DNA of 64,000 nt. Source: Castanea sativa (Eukaryota > Streptophyta > Magnoliopsida > Fagales > Fagaceae). Location of the stretch: assembly GCF_040712315.1 (NCBI RefSeq), contig NC_134020.1, positions 12,527,751 through 12,591,750 of the forward strand, in the 5' to 3' direction. The notes under the pieces are model-generated. The model made no database searches. It was not told where the DNA came from and saw only the letters and a program-made list of their open reading frames with translations. Positions 10,256 to 21,830 of the stretch are shown in pieces; position 1 is the first letter of the stretch; each line of letters opens with the position of its first letter. Both the position numbers and the translations under genes were made by a program.

Positions 10256-12917
10256 ATGGGTAGATTTGCGTCCCTGGTGGATTCAAACGAAAAAATAGAA
10301 ACGGTTTAAGGTTAAGTACAAAATTCCCTCGGATGTATCCATTAGGTATCGTAACGAGGAAGAGTTTTATACAAAAAGAAAAACGGGGGAAGTTGTAATC
10401 CCGATGATTGCGTTCATCGAAGGGGGAATGAAAATCCCCATGGGAAACTGTGACTAGGGATTATCTTAGGGCTTTTAGGTTGGCTCCCACCCGAATGTGC
10501 CCCAAATGTCTTTAGGATCTTAGGTTCCATAGACGCTTTAAATGAGAAGATGAACCTAGGGCTCACTCACCACGACGTGACTGGGTTTATAACCTCCATC
10601 ACCTAAGCAAAAAAGATGAATATTACCTAAAGTCTAGACACCCAAAGTCGGGCTAATTCAATGTTCTTGCCTGAATCAAATAAGGGCCTAAAAAATGACT
10701 TCCTGATCATATCAGGAAATTGGCACGACGGCCTCCCTGTCCAGGACAAGGGAAGGGACTCCAGGTGAAGTTTCTTTTACATACTTTTATCTTTCGTCTT
10801 TTTACTTACTCTTACCCACTTTTACTTGGACAACTCTCAGATCCACACGCAGGACGGATCGTCATCCTAACCTTGTGGATTTCGGGCGATTGGATAGGAT
10901 CCTACAAGCCGAGATCTTCGTGCACACCGACGGTCGACTCCGTGCGGCTCATCGATCCTCGGCTACACTCCAATATCAAAAGCCTTTCAGGCTCCGAAGT
11001 GCGTGATTAAATCCCTAGATCCTATTCTTCCTCGGATTAGCGTTGCTTTGGAGTGTTTTTTGCTTCCCCGGGGGGACTACCATTCCTCAAGGTACCTTGG
11101 TCACCAACCAATCCAACCGCCACCATTTGTTCCGAGTTGGGATTACAGTTCCTTTCTCCACAATTTTAACCTCTAGTGAAGGCCATCTTCCTACCTTACT
11201 GTAAAGGAAGAAGAAGAAGAAGAAGAAGAAGTTGACGTACCAGATTCCGAGGACGAGTTCGAGGTTTTTAATCAACTCTACTCTCCTGAAGACTCAACTT
11301 CCATCCTCGGCACTTCTACCCCAATCTCAAAGGTTACTACTGAAGAACTTGATGTTATGGGCATTCAACGAAAGATTAAACCCTGAAAGATGTCCTTGAG
11401 GGCGCTGACAAGGACCCTAGAGTCCAAGAACCTCCAAAAGAGGTGCGCCCTCGGACTCAAGAAAAGGGTGCTGACAAACGCCCTGAAGCTAGGCTTCCTC
11501 CTCCTCCTCCATCCTCCCAAACTCAACGTGCCAACATAGCTGATCTCAAAAGAAAAAGGGATCAGCCGAAAGGGAAGGAAGTTGTGGAGGTAGGAAAGGT
11601 TCTGTATCCAAGGAGCCCGAGGTTGAAAAGGGTGCAAAGCAAGCCCGCACCATACGGACTAGGTCGGAAGAAGAACGCGACCAACGAGGCGGTCGTACGC
11701 GCCCTGTATGGCTCCTAGCCTTTCTATGGACGATGAGGTCATTACCGTGGATGCGTCCATTAGAAATTCCGATGAAGGGACAGCGGCATGCGTCGCAAAT
11801 GCTTTGGAGCAGGCACTGTTACTCCCCGAGGATATGATTGAGCTGAGAAAGAAAAGGGACCACACCGTCTTCATGACTTTGAAGAAGGAGCTTGCAATGG
11901 TGAGTTTTCTCTAAAACCTTGACTTTTGTTTTTATTTCCTATATATATTTATACGTCTAAGGTTTATATGTTTTGTTTGTAGGCCGTTCAATCTGCCCAT
12001 AGGGCGGAAGAGATTGCCATTAATTCCTATAAGTCTCTGAGGGCCGAGGAGTCCAGGCGTGAAGCTGCTCAAAAGATCTCGGACCTTCATAAGAAGAAAC
12101 TGGGGGAGGTCAAGCAAAATTGGCTAAGGTTGAGAGTGCCAAGGCGGGCTTAGAGGCGTACGAAAACGACGACTAAACGGGCCGAGGATCGTGCCTAATG
12201 CTTCGCCAAGGCGAGGATAACCTCTTAGTAGCACGAAGGCTCGTAGAGGATCTTAGAAAGATACGCACGAGTCCGAGAAGGCCAAAGAAGAAGCCATCAA
12301 GGGCAAAGAAGAAGCCATTGAGGAGAAGAAAAAGGCTGGAGAAAGCAAAGGAAGAGGCGAGAACTCGAGGGACCAAGCCGAACAAGACGGTTATGATATA
12401 GGCGTGAAGGAGGTCACTGAAACCTTCAAGGCTCAATGTTCCCGAGGTATGTAGGCACTGCCTCCAAGTGTGGAATGAGGCACTTTCCCAGAACTGGGGT
12501 TGATGCCTCTTCCACTCTTTGGAAAGCGAGAGTGTCTACTATCCTCACTGCAATTCGCGCTTCTTCCATTCCGACACTGCACAAGAAGGCCCAGGATCAT
12601 CCGAGGATAAGGGGGGTGATTTGGGCTGAAGACTCAACTCTTCCTGAAGATGCCCCCGAACAACTTGACCCCGCACAAGAAAAGGCAATTGAAGACGTAC
12701 AGACCTTCAAGTGATCTTCGGGAATCTTCAAAGGATGAGTTGGGTGATCAAGCTAACCCAATAACCTTGATAGATGATCCCAAAGGCAAAGGAATTGCCG
12801 TTGAGTCCTCGGCTCGTTTTCCATCTCCTCAAGACTCCAAAGGCCCTCTTGAAGATTGCACTGAAACGGTGACTTGCTTGTTGTCTTTCCTTTCTTTATT
12901 TTTATTTTGTCTCCAAG
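10256..12917 (+). pseudogene. antisense additional gene of element J (decayed)
   Basis: A run of plus-strand coding pieces in several frames, opposite to pol. The first part includes an NWHDGLPCPGQ stretch near 10722 and an ILGSIDALNEKM stretch near 10520, typical of genes carried by plant Gypsy elements. An acidic GAAGAA run lies at 11208-11231. Basic and proline-rich pieces at 11443-11718 and 11708-11914 follow. A likely GT-AG intron lies near 11900-11981, after which a coiled-coil-like stretch (HRAEEIAINSYKSLRAEES) opens. The end at 12650-12917 is acidic and low in complexity. Several frameshifts and stops break it. The function of this protein family is unknown; the coiled coil and position resemble the Transposase_28-type genes in elements A and D. 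Confidence 0.65.
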
Positions 12918-13104
12918 TGTAATACCTAAGTATAGGTGCAAAAGTACTTTTTGGAATTTAATACAAGAATGAATGTTTGTTTTTTTAGATGATTCTTATA
13001 CATATATTTTTTTTGTTTTTATGCTGATCATATCATTCCATAAATATCATCTTCTCGTCTTTTACCAAAGTTACTAGCAACAACTTGAATTGAAATTTGA
13101 TACT

Positions 13105-14260
13105 CCAGGAGGATCGAGTAATTGATCCGAGGATCGAGGCATACCAAGTTTCAGCTTGACACTTAGATGAATAAATTTAAAAATGTTAATTTTCCAAAAG
13201 TAGATGAACCGAGGCCACGACGTAACTTAGTTGCTGTTTAACACTTAGTAAAGAATATCAATTTAGACGAGGTATGTGGTCGAGGATCCAGGGGCATACC
13301 AAGTTTCAGCTTGACACTTAGATGAATAAATTTAAAAATGTTAATTTTCCCAAAGTAGATGATCCGAGGACCAGACGTAACTTAGGTTCTGTTTAACACT
13401 TAGTAAAGAATATCAATTTAGACGAGGTATGTGGTCCGAGGATCCGGGCATACCAAGTTTCAAGCTTGACACTTAGTTGAATAAATTTAAAATGTTAATT
13501 TTCCCAAAGTAGATGATCCAAAGGACCAGACGTAACTTAGGTTACATTTTAACACTTAGTAAAGAATATCAATTTAGACGAGGTATGTGGTCCGAGGATC
13601 CGAGGGGCATACCAAGTTTTCAGCTTGATACTTAGATGAATAAATTTAAAGTGTTAATTTTCCCAAAGTAGATGATCATAGGACCAGACGTAACTTAGGT
13701 TCTGTTTAACACTTAGTAAAGAATATCAATTTAGACGAGGTATGTGGTCCGAGGATCCAGGCATACCAAGTTTCAGCTTGATACTTAGATGAATAAATTT
13801 AAAGTGTTAATTTTCCCAAAGTAGATGATCAGAGGACCGGCGTTACTTAGGTTATTTTTAACACTTAGTTAATAATATCAATTTTGACGTGGTATTTGGT
13901 GCGAGGATCCTGTAATTCCAAGTTTAAGCTTGATTATTTGATGAATAAATTTAAAAATGTTAATTTTCCCAAAGTAGTTGATCCGAGGACCGACGTAACT
14001 TAGGTTTCTCTTTTTAACTTAGTAAAGAATATCAATTTAGACGAGGTATGTGGTCAGAGGATCCGGGCATCCAAGTTTTCAGCTTGACACTTAGTTGAAT
14101 AAATTTAAAATGTTAATTTTCCCAAAGTAGATGATCGAGGACCGGACGTAACTTAGGTTCGTTTAACACTTAGTAAAGAATATCAATTTAGACGAGGTAT
14201 GTGGTCCGAGGATCCAGGCATACCAAGTTTCAGCTTGATACTTAGACGAATGAAGATAAC
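13105..14260. repeat. 155-bp minisatellite of element J, about seven copies
   Basis: The anchor ATTTAGACGAGG recurs at 13261, 13416, 13572, 13729, 13880 (diverged), 14035 and 14186, spacing 151-157 bp. Each unit also carries CATACCAAGTTTCAGCTTGA and GACGTAACTTAGG. It is non-coding and lies between the antisense gene and the integrase. Arrays in this part of Tat-type elements are a known source of plant satellites. Confidence 0.92.
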
Positions 14261-14332
14261 GAATATAATGTAGTTTACAACAAAGAACGGCCGAAGTGCC
14301 CTTTATTTAGTAATAGTACCTTCGTAGATTAT

Positions 14333-15744
14333 TTACATTCCAGGGACGTTGTACAACATTCTCGTCCAAATCTTCCAATTGTAGGCCCCTATTCCTACGA
14401 CCGAAGTAATACGATAAGGTCCTTCCCAGTTGGGCCCCAATTTTCCCCACGCAGGATTCTTCATCGTGCCCAAAACTTTCCTTAATACTAAGTCACCTGG
14501 TCCAAGAGGTCGAAGTTTCACATGAGAATCATATCCCTGCTTGAGCTTATGTTGATAATAAGCTAGTTGAACCATGGCGCTTTCTCGCTGTTCCTCAACT
14601 AAGTCTAAGTTTCTCATTAATAGATCATCATTGCTATCTGAAATAAAGGAGCTTTTCTTCAGAGTTGGGAACCCAGTTTCTAAGGGGATTATTGCCTCGG
14701 CTCCATAAGTCATGGCGAAGGGTGTTTCACCTGTGGATCTTCGTGGTGTAGTTCTATACGTCCACAAGACATGTGGCAGTTCTTCCACCCACCTCCCCTT
14801 GGCGTCACCCAACCTCTTTTTGAGTCCGCTCACTATTACTTTGTTGACAGCTTCGGCTTGCCCATTTCCTTGGGGATAAGCCGGAGTGGAATATCTATTC
14901 GTAATGCCCAGATCACAGCAGTATTTCCGAAAGGCTTTGCTATCAAATTGTAAACCGTTATCGAAATGAGAGTATGAGGGATGCCGAACATCGTAACGAT
15001 ATTCTTCCATACAAACTTTTTTGTTCCGTGTCTCTGATGTTTGATAATGGCTCGGCTTCAACCCATTTGGTAAAGTAATCTGTTCCCACGAGAAGCCACC
15101 GTCGGTTTCCGTTGCTTTGGGGAAGGGTCCAACAATGTCCAAGCCCCATTGGGCAATAGGCCATGGGCTAGATAGAGGATTTAGGACTCCACCTGGTTGA
15201 TGTATGTTTGGAGCGAACCTTTGACATTGGTCACATTTCTTTGCATAATCTTGCGCTTCTCTCTCATATTTGGCCACAATAGCCCTGAGTAAGGGCCCGT
15301 GAGGCTAAAGACCTTCCTCCTGTGTGACTTCCGCAAATCCCTTCGTGTAGCTCTTCCAAAAGTAGCTCTGTTGCCTCGGGGTGTATGCATAGCAAATATG
15401 GTCCCGAAAAGGAACGTTTGTACAATTTTTGGTCCCTCGGATAACCGGAAACGAGTGGCTTTTCTTGCGAACCTTATCCGCTTCAGCTTTTTCTCCAGGT
15501 AGGATGTCATTTCGAGAAATGTTACTATTTGATCCATCCAACTAGGTCCTGTCCTAATTTGAAGAATTTGAGTGGAGTTACCATCGGGTCCCGGTGTGGG
15601 CTTTCGCAGATCTTCAACGAGGATAACTCGTGGTAGACTTTGTGCCGAGGACGTCGCGAGCGTGGCTAATGAGTCGGCATGGGTATTGCCACATCCGGAT
15701 ACATGCAATAGTAGAAAAGACTCAAATTTAGATTGCATAAACAC
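14333..15744 (-). pseudogene. element J RNase H end and integrase
   Basis: Minus strand. The piece at 15744-15181 begins with an RNase H end (GCGNTHADSLATLATSS). The integrase H2C2 finger follows (KKCDQCQRFAPNIHQPGG, from 15250). The core shows GLDIVGPFP with the first catalytic Asp, then DNGLQFDSKAF with the second, and PQGNGQAEAVNK near the third. The end shows the GPYRITSVVGIGAYNW stretch. A frame change near 15,000-15,170 splits the core between two frames, so the gene is broken. The product would have inserted cDNA into the host chromosome. Confidence 0.88.
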
Positions 15745-17083
15745 GACTGGGTTAGGTATTCTCGCATTCGGAATCCCTTGCTTCTAGCTTCCCCTTCTAC
15801 TTGGCCTACCACCAATAGTGAGTCCGAGAACATTTGCACCGCCTTTCCTCCCATTTTATGAACCATGTTCATCCCTCCGAGGACCGCTTCATACTACGCT
15901 TCGTTGTTGGTGGCCGAGAATCCTAATCTCGTGGATTTCTCAAAAGTAATACCCTCTGGGGATATCAAAACTAATCCCGATACCCGATCCCCTCGATTTG
16001 CTGCTCCATCAACATGGACTTTCCATAACGGAGGCCCTTCACACGAAATCATGCCTACTGATTTTTACCCATGCCTTCTTGATAGTCTTCTAACGAAGGC
16101 TCAGGCAAACTCTACCACAAGGTCCGCGATGACACTGCCCCTTTATAGAGGTGCGAGGCATATACTTGATATCGAAAGCTCCTAGGACGAGTTCCCCATT
16201 TGGCAATTCTTCCCATATAATCTGCACTTCGCAAAATTGATTTGAGAGGGAGTTGTGTAAGAACAACAACCGTATGAGGCCCAGAAGTAATGGGGAAGTC
16301 TTCGTGTAGCATGTACCACGGCCAAGATAGCTTTTTCCAGTGGCAAATAACTCAGCTCGGCCTAATGCAGAGATTTGCTTACATAGTACACCGGTCTCTG
16401 GATGTTATTGTCATCTCGGATAAGAACCGGACTCGCGCATGTTTAGCCACCGCAATATATGCAAACGGAATCTCATCAACCTCGGTCGAGACATAACCTG
16501 CGGTGGTCGCGAGAGATATTCTTTTAGCTGTTGGAAAGCTGTTGCACACTCCTCGGTCCATTCAAAACCCTTCCATTTATTTAATAGCGAAGAAAGGCAT
16601 GCATCTGTCCGCGGACAGAGATATAAATCGGTTGAGAGAGCGGTCGTACCTGTTAGTCTTTGCACCTCTTTAGGATTCCGAGGTGGGTGTAAGTGCTTAT
16701 TGCCTTAACACGAGCGGGGATTCACTTCAATTCCTCGGTGAGTCACCATATATCCTAGAAACTTGCCCGACCCCACACCGAAAGAGCATTTAGAGGCATT
16801 GAGCCGCAATTTATACTCTCTTAGCTTCTGAAAAGTGTTGCTCAGATCTTCCAGATGTGCAGAAACTTCTTTACTCTTTACTACCATATCGTCCACGTAT
16901 ACCTCAATATTTTTTCCTAGCTGTGCCTCAAACATCCTCGTCATCATCCTTTGGTAGGTAGCCCCTGCGTTTTTCAAGCCAAAAGGCATTACCTTATAAT
17001 GATAATTTCCCGTAGGAGTGACGAATGCTGTCTTCTCCTGGTCCTCAACGGCTAAAGGTATCTGGTGATAACCTTGGAAAGAT
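15745..17083 (-). pseudogene. element J reverse transcriptase (3' half) and RNase H, broken
   Basis: Minus strand. It begins abruptly at the LTR edge with FQGYHQIPL, inside the RT palm, and continues through [17 protein letters not shown] and the catalytic YVDDMVVKS to [20 protein letters not shown] (17083-16705). The connection region (FEWTEECATAFQQLKEYL) is near 16570. RNase H pieces lie around 16300-15670 in other frames. All RT fingers, protease and gag that should lie to the right are absent. Several frameshifts are present. Confidence 0.88.
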
Positions 17084-17860
17084 TGTAAGGACACAATTCA
17101 AGTTCCCAAACTACGACTGGGAGAAAAATGGGCTTGAAAGACCTTTTTTTACAATGAATTTGTAGAGGATGGGCTTGTAATTTAGATTTCAAGGATGGTT
17201 TAGACAATTACAAAAAGAACGGGCTTTGGGCCCAATAGAACAGAACAAAGAATCGTTTGCAAAGAGTAAGACTGAGAAATCGTCCTCGGATTGTGTCCGA
17301 GGATGGTTTCTAATGATATTTCTCAAGTTTGGATACAAGTGTTGATTATCATTTACTATTGGCTCTATCTCTTTTACTCAGAAAAGTCTTCCCCTTCTTC
17401 GTATGCCTTTCCTCCTATTTATATCCTTTCCTTTCCCTTCATCACCTTCCACTTTTCTGGTTGCAATCCCCCTTTTTGGATACTTGTCCCATCCATTCTT
17501 CCCTAAAGCCCGCTGGGATTAGGGACCAAGTTCCAAGCTCGATGTTCAGGTCCCATCCTTCCATCTATACAGTCAGTGTATCAATTTACAGAGCTTTTAA
17601 TGTATGGGCGGTGGTAGCAGCTTTATTTTTAGACATTCCACCGTTCTTTCTCTCGCCCTCCACGTATACCGTGCATCCCCATAATTGTAGGACTCATTAT
17701 AATATAACCCAGGGATACCAAACTTCTCTTTCTACTCCTCGGACGTGTTTGGATATGTAAATAGTCCACGGCCATTTTGATGTCTTCGGATTTTGGGTTT
17801 CCAGCCCAAAATACTTCGTTGGGCCATCCTTCATATGCTATTGGGCCCAATACCCCTACA
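17084..17860 (-). repeat. element J 5' LTR, fused to RT
   Basis: Plus-strand ends TGTAAGGACAC...CCCCTACA. On the minus strand this LTR is followed at once by RT codons at 17083, with no primer-binding site. Differences from the left LTR cluster at about 17547-17635 and at the last 15 bases. Confidence 0.88.
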
Positions 17861-18017
17861 ATATATATATATATATATATAAAGGACAATATTTTACTAA
17901 TAATATTACAACTTAATAACTGGTGAGTCGCTTAAAATTTTAATTAAGTTTCAACTAAGATAAATTAATTATCTTAATATATGGGTTCTAGTTTTTTTTT
18001 TTTTTTTTTTGAGAAGG
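17861..18017. other. AT-rich flank of element J
   Basis: Resumed TA microsatellite and AT-rich host DNA to the first poly(T) footprint. No gene seen. Confidence 0.5.
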
Positions 18018-18030
18018 ATATGGGTTCTAG
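17979..18030. repeat. poly(T) micro-insertion with 13-bp target duplication
   Basis: ATATGGGTTCTAG at 17979-17991 is repeated exactly at 18018-18030. Between them is T19 then GAGAAGG. Same class of footprint as at 1526-1574. Confidence 0.75.
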
Positions 18031-18262
18031 TTAGTTCAACAGGTAAAACTCTTATTATTGAATAAAAAATCTAGGGTTCGATTTACGTCTATACCAAAAA
18101 ACCAATTGGTGTTTTTTTTTTTTTTTTTGATGAAACCAATTGGTGTCTTACTATGATGATAAAGAAACTACCCTTAAGACTCTATGAAGTCATGCGTCAA
18201 AAAACCAATTGGTATCTTAGTCTAATGATAAAAAAACTACTCTTAAGACTCTATAAAGTCAT
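18018..18262 (+). mobile_element. possible tRNA-derived SINE with internal duplication
   Basis: TAGTTCAACAGG near 18032 resembles a tRNA A box and GGGTTCGATTT near 18074 resembles a B box, about 40 bp apart as in RNA polymerase III promoters. The 3' part contains a segment of about 64 bp twice (18135-18198 and 18201-18262), each starting ACCAATTGGT and including CTCTTAAGACTCTA or a close variant. No clean 3' tail or target duplication was found, so the SINE call is tentative. Confidence 0.4.
18100..18146. repeat. poly(T) micro-insertion with 13-bp target duplication
   Basis: AACCAATTGGTGT at 18100-18112 is repeated exactly at 18134-18146; between them is T16 then GATGA. It interrupts the SINE-like sequence. 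Confidence 0.75.
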
Positions 18263-18301
18263 TTAATAGCAAATAGACAAGTTATGGTAAATGATTATAA
18301 G

Positions 18302-18482
18302 TAGGGTTGTGTATAGTCGTATTGAGAAGTTTTTTCAACCCAATCCACCATTGTGGGTTAAAAAAAATCCAACCAAACCCAACCCATCAAGGGGTTCAAC
18401 CTATTCCAACCCAACCCATATGGATCGGGTTGTGTCAGGTAGGGCCCATGGGTTGGACAGGTTTTTTTTTTAATTATTATTA

Positions 18483-18526
<44 letters not shown>

Positions 18527-18817
18527 GTGAGCTTTAGAAAAATATCACCACAAATAAGAGCAAATTTATAATTAAATAATCATGAGCATAACATCAATCA
18601 AACAAAAACTATATGAGAAGAACTTAGGGTTTGGGTTTTGTTTAGGAAGAGGGGCAAAAAAGTAAATAATAAAATTATATAATATATTGTTTTAATATAT
18701 TTTCTAAATTTTAAAAATATATTAAATATAGGTGGGTTGGGTCGGGTTAGACAACTTGGTGGGTTGGGTTGGGTTGGATCAGTTTTGGCAGGTTAGCGGG
18801 TTCACTGTACACCCCTA
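18302..18817. mobile_element. non-autonomous hAT-like element
   Basis: The left end TAGGGTTGTGTATAG and the inverted right end TAGGGGTGTACAGTG form short inverted repeats with the hAT-type TAGGG start. The body is rich in the G/C-skewed motif GGGTTGGGT and its complement near each end, with an (ATT)n microsatellite at about 18472-18527. The flanking 8-mers ATTATAAG and ATTGTAGT match only partly, so the insertion looks old. It encodes no transposase. Confidence 0.6.
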
Positions 18818-19385
18818 ATTGTAGTTCTAAAAGAATTTATAATGAGCCATCTAATATATAAGTTTTTCTATATTAAAACATAAATTATGATATATAATTA
18901 AAAGAAATATTCATTTTATTTTAAATTATTTGAAAATTTTAGTACTAATTTTAGTTGATGTATTATTCTTATTATTTTTTTAAATTTAAATTAGAACTAT
19001 TAATAACTAATAAGTCATGCAATATTTTGGTAATATAGTTTAATATAAAGTATACTATCTTAATAATTAATGAGAGTGTGAACATTTTTAACAAATATCA
19101 AGATAGTTATGTAGGGTAAACATGATTTTTAGTATCCAATTTTTATTATATAGTACATGATTTATATATATTTTAAAAAATATAATTTTATTTGTATTCT
19201 ATTTTTTTTTCAAGTAAAACAAACTGATTAGGATATTCAACTAGGAGAATTTTCTAACTCCTTTTTCCCTTCAAGTTGGAAACACCCTTCGAGTTCCTTA
19301 CACCCTTCAGGCTTGAATCACACTTTGGTCCAAATATACCCTTCAGCATCAATATACCTGTCGAGACAAATATACCTTTTGGGAT
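18818..19385. other. AT-rich DNA and likely left part of LTR L
   Basis: AT-rich sequence with no gene up to about 19250. From about 19270 to 19385 a loose repeat (CAAATATACCCTTCAG, CAATATACCTGTCGAG, CAAATATACCTTTTGGG) occurs; the same type (CAATATATCCTTTGGGAT) resumes right after solo LTR K at 21076. K therefore interrupted one sequence, probably an LTR. Confidence 0.5.
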
Positions 19386-21070
19386 TGTAGACACCGCATT
19401 TTCTACCCTTGACGACTTGGGCCCCTATTCCCTAATGATGCCAAATTCTAAGACCCAAGGTTGGTTTAAGGCCTAATCAGAAGTTAAATTGACTTAAGAA
19501 GTGTTACAATGGGAAATATAATTTTTAATGAGCAAATAAATCAATTTTTGAAAAATAATGCCAAAGGAAACCCTCTCTATATGTACGCATGAATCAGCCT
19601 GCGCAAATGGCTTTCTGCATGCATACACAGGCTTAATCTTGTGCACGCATAGCGATTTCTAGAAAGTTATACAAGGCAAGTTTTCTGCATTTATGTTAAG
19701 GTTTGGAATGAATCTTACATCGTCTGGGGATTGTTCTAAACCCCTTTTTTCACACTATAAGAAGCCTTACATGGTATATTTTCAAAACACACAGAAATCC
19801 CACAAAAAAACATTAAGATTCACTAGAAAAAGTGAATCAAAAGGAAGTTTATAACAAAACACCCTCAAGTCAATTTTCTTTTGATTAGGGCCTTTTCTGG
19901 CCTTGATCTTTGAGTTTAATCTTTACTAATCACTTTTTTATTGAATTGTAAACAAATTTAACTAAGGGGAACGATAAAAAATCAAGTTTGGAGAGCTTTT
20001 CTTTGAGGTATCTAGCCTAAACTTTTGTTTTTCCTTTCTTTCTTTTTCTACCTTTAAATCTTTCTATTTGTCTTGTTTTCTTGTTTTAATAAGCTTTAAC
20101 ATGTTTATTTAGTGTAGGTTTATATGTTTGTACGTTTAAAATGCATGTTAGGTTGTTAGAATTCCTGTTTTGAGGTTCTGCCTTATATTTGGTATTTTTA
20201 GGGTTTCTGGGCAAGAACTTACGTACGCATAATCTTGCCCGCGTACCCAGGCTTGATTATGCTTTCACAGGCTTGTTCTTGCGTGCGCAAGCCTCTGCTC
20301 ATTTTTGTTTGCTGTTTGTTTTGCTTTTGTTTTCACATGTTTGTTTTGTTTAGCTTCTTTTCCATGTTTTTATACTTCCAAAAGTCTCTGTTTCACATGT
20401 TTAATTGCTCATTTGCTATCACATGCTAGAATTAGGGTTTGTTTTGTGTTTTTTTTTAATGTTGTTTTGATGACATGATCATTCATTCACATGCTCATGC
20501 AGGAATGCCATGGGTGTTGAGTTGCTGCAAGGTAAGTAAAAGGTAAATCATGCATTGAAATGTTCATGCATTTGTGCTACGATCTTTTTTTGGTGGTGTT
20601 AGAGATGAATATGCTTGTTTGGTTGAGTATTTCCAAAATGGTCATGCAATGCTTTTAATGATTCATACGTTGCTGCCTAGTTTGATATGCTTTGATGCCT
20701 TGATTAGATGAATGCTAGGGACTATGATGAGATGTTGTGCCATGATTAGATGTATGGTAGGCTTTTTTTGTGAGCATGATAGATGTATGGTTAGGGATGT
20801 TTGATTCCATGTTGATTGATAGATGTATGTTAGCGTGTGTGTGAGTTAGATACAAGTGTTGAGTGTGTCTTTAATAGGGTTAAGACATAAGACACAATGA
20901 TGGGAAGCCAGCCTTAGGGTTGTGTTCCCAAGATCGTACCTTAACTCTGAACCCATATCTCCAATAGTAAGATCAAAAGATTCTTATTCAAAAGGACGCT
21001 ATATATATGGTTCCTAGAGCATTGCAAAAACTAGGTGGCAACTCCATTTCAACCCCCCTTTACGTCCATA
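19386..21070 (+). mobile_element. element K: solo LTR of the same family as element C
   Basis: Starts TGTAGACACCGCATTTT and ends GTCCATA (CA end mutated to TA). GGGAT flanks both sides (19381-19385, 21071-21075), a perfect 5-bp duplication. The 1685 bp match, in inverted orientation and diverged, the 3' LTR of element C at 31048-32711 (1664 bp): both begin TGTA(G/A)ACACC, share blocks such as CTAGTGAATC or its complement and TGCGTACGC-type motifs, and end GTCCA(C/T)A. No internal sequence adjoins it. Confidence 0.85.
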
Positions 21071-21646
21071 GGGATCAATATATCCTTTGGGATAAAGGTG
21101 TCCTTTGGGATAAAACGTCTCCTTTGAGTCTGATGGCCATGTGACATTGTCTATACCCTCCATCTACATTCGTCATCAAGTATGAATCTACCCGTTGGGT
21201 TAACCAATACCAATAGTGGAATATACTTAGTTTGACTCCATTTTTGTACTCTCCATTCATGATTCCCTATATGCAAAACTTGCACACCACCTCCAAGGAT
21301 CCTTTTACATATTTGTATCCTCCCAATATGGGAAATAAAGTCCTAAGATCTTAGAACATTAACTCTACTTCTTCCCTACTAGGAAAGGTCATACGTACAT
21401 GGGATCTTGGTTAGCTCTACACCACTATATAAGCCCAAGTCTCCTCTTCTCCAAGGTATGTGAAATTTCCTAGCTCTTACACTTTCGAGTTATCGGAGAT
21501 TATTCTATCACTAACTTAACCTTCGGAGGGTCTTTGGCTGGCACCCTACCGACGCTTTATAAGTTCTTCATTCTTTTTGGTCTTTAGGTACTTCAATCGC
21601 TGTGCGTGTGGACGATTAACTCACTGACGATTTTGTGCATCATCAG
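21071..21646 (+). repeat. element L: right part of an LTR
   Basis: After K, the sequence runs through ACTATATAAGCCC (a TATA box near 21424) and a leader-like stretch to TTTTGTGCATCATCA at 21646, directly before a primer-binding-like site. It is thus the 3' part of a plus-strand LTR, split by K. The LTR end resembles that of element B (GTGCTTCATC). Confidence 0.6.
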
Positions 21647-21830
21647 TTGGCACTACTTGTGGGAACCAATTGATTGGCAATATCACTACTTCTAAGACGA
21701 AGCGTTGCATGTTCCAAATGTGGTCAATGACTACCACTAGCCTGGAGACTGGAAACCCTTTCAATTCCTTGGAGAGTAGCACAATGCACATGGGACAAGA
21801 TATGCAAATTATGAAAGACAAGATGCACAT
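21647..21830 (+). mobile_element. element L: primer-binding site and short internal remnant
   Basis: TTGGCACTACTTGTGGGAAC begins at 21648 and has the layout of Gypsy primer-binding sites such as TTGGTGCCGTCTATGGGAAC in element B. About 160 bp of leader or gag-start sequence remain, rich in Met and Ser codons, before the left border of element A. Confidence 0.5.

Larger units (their letters stand above)
8917..17860 (-). mobile_element. element J: Ty3/Gypsy Tat-type retrotransposon, internally deleted
   Basis: Two closely similar LTRs (8917-9691 and 17084-17860) flank an internal region whose pol reads on the minus strand. ATATA on each side (8912-8916, 17861-17865) is the target duplication, although the TA-rich site weakens that evidence. 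In minus order the internal region holds partial RT, RNase H, integrase, a 155-bp minisatellite and a plus-strand gene, then a likely purine tract GGGGCTAT next to the left (3') LTR. Gag, protease, the primer-binding site and the front of RT are missing, so J could not move alone. The closeness of the LTRs makes it one of the younger insertions here. Confidence 0.9.

Noticed and set aside
11365..12436. Minus-strand frames opposite J's antisense gene
   Set aside because: Shadows of the plus-strand Lys/Glu-rich coding pieces.
18030..18085. A tRNA gene suggested by A- and B-box-like motifs
   Set aside because: No cloverleaf can be folded and the sequence continues as a repeated SINE-like unit.
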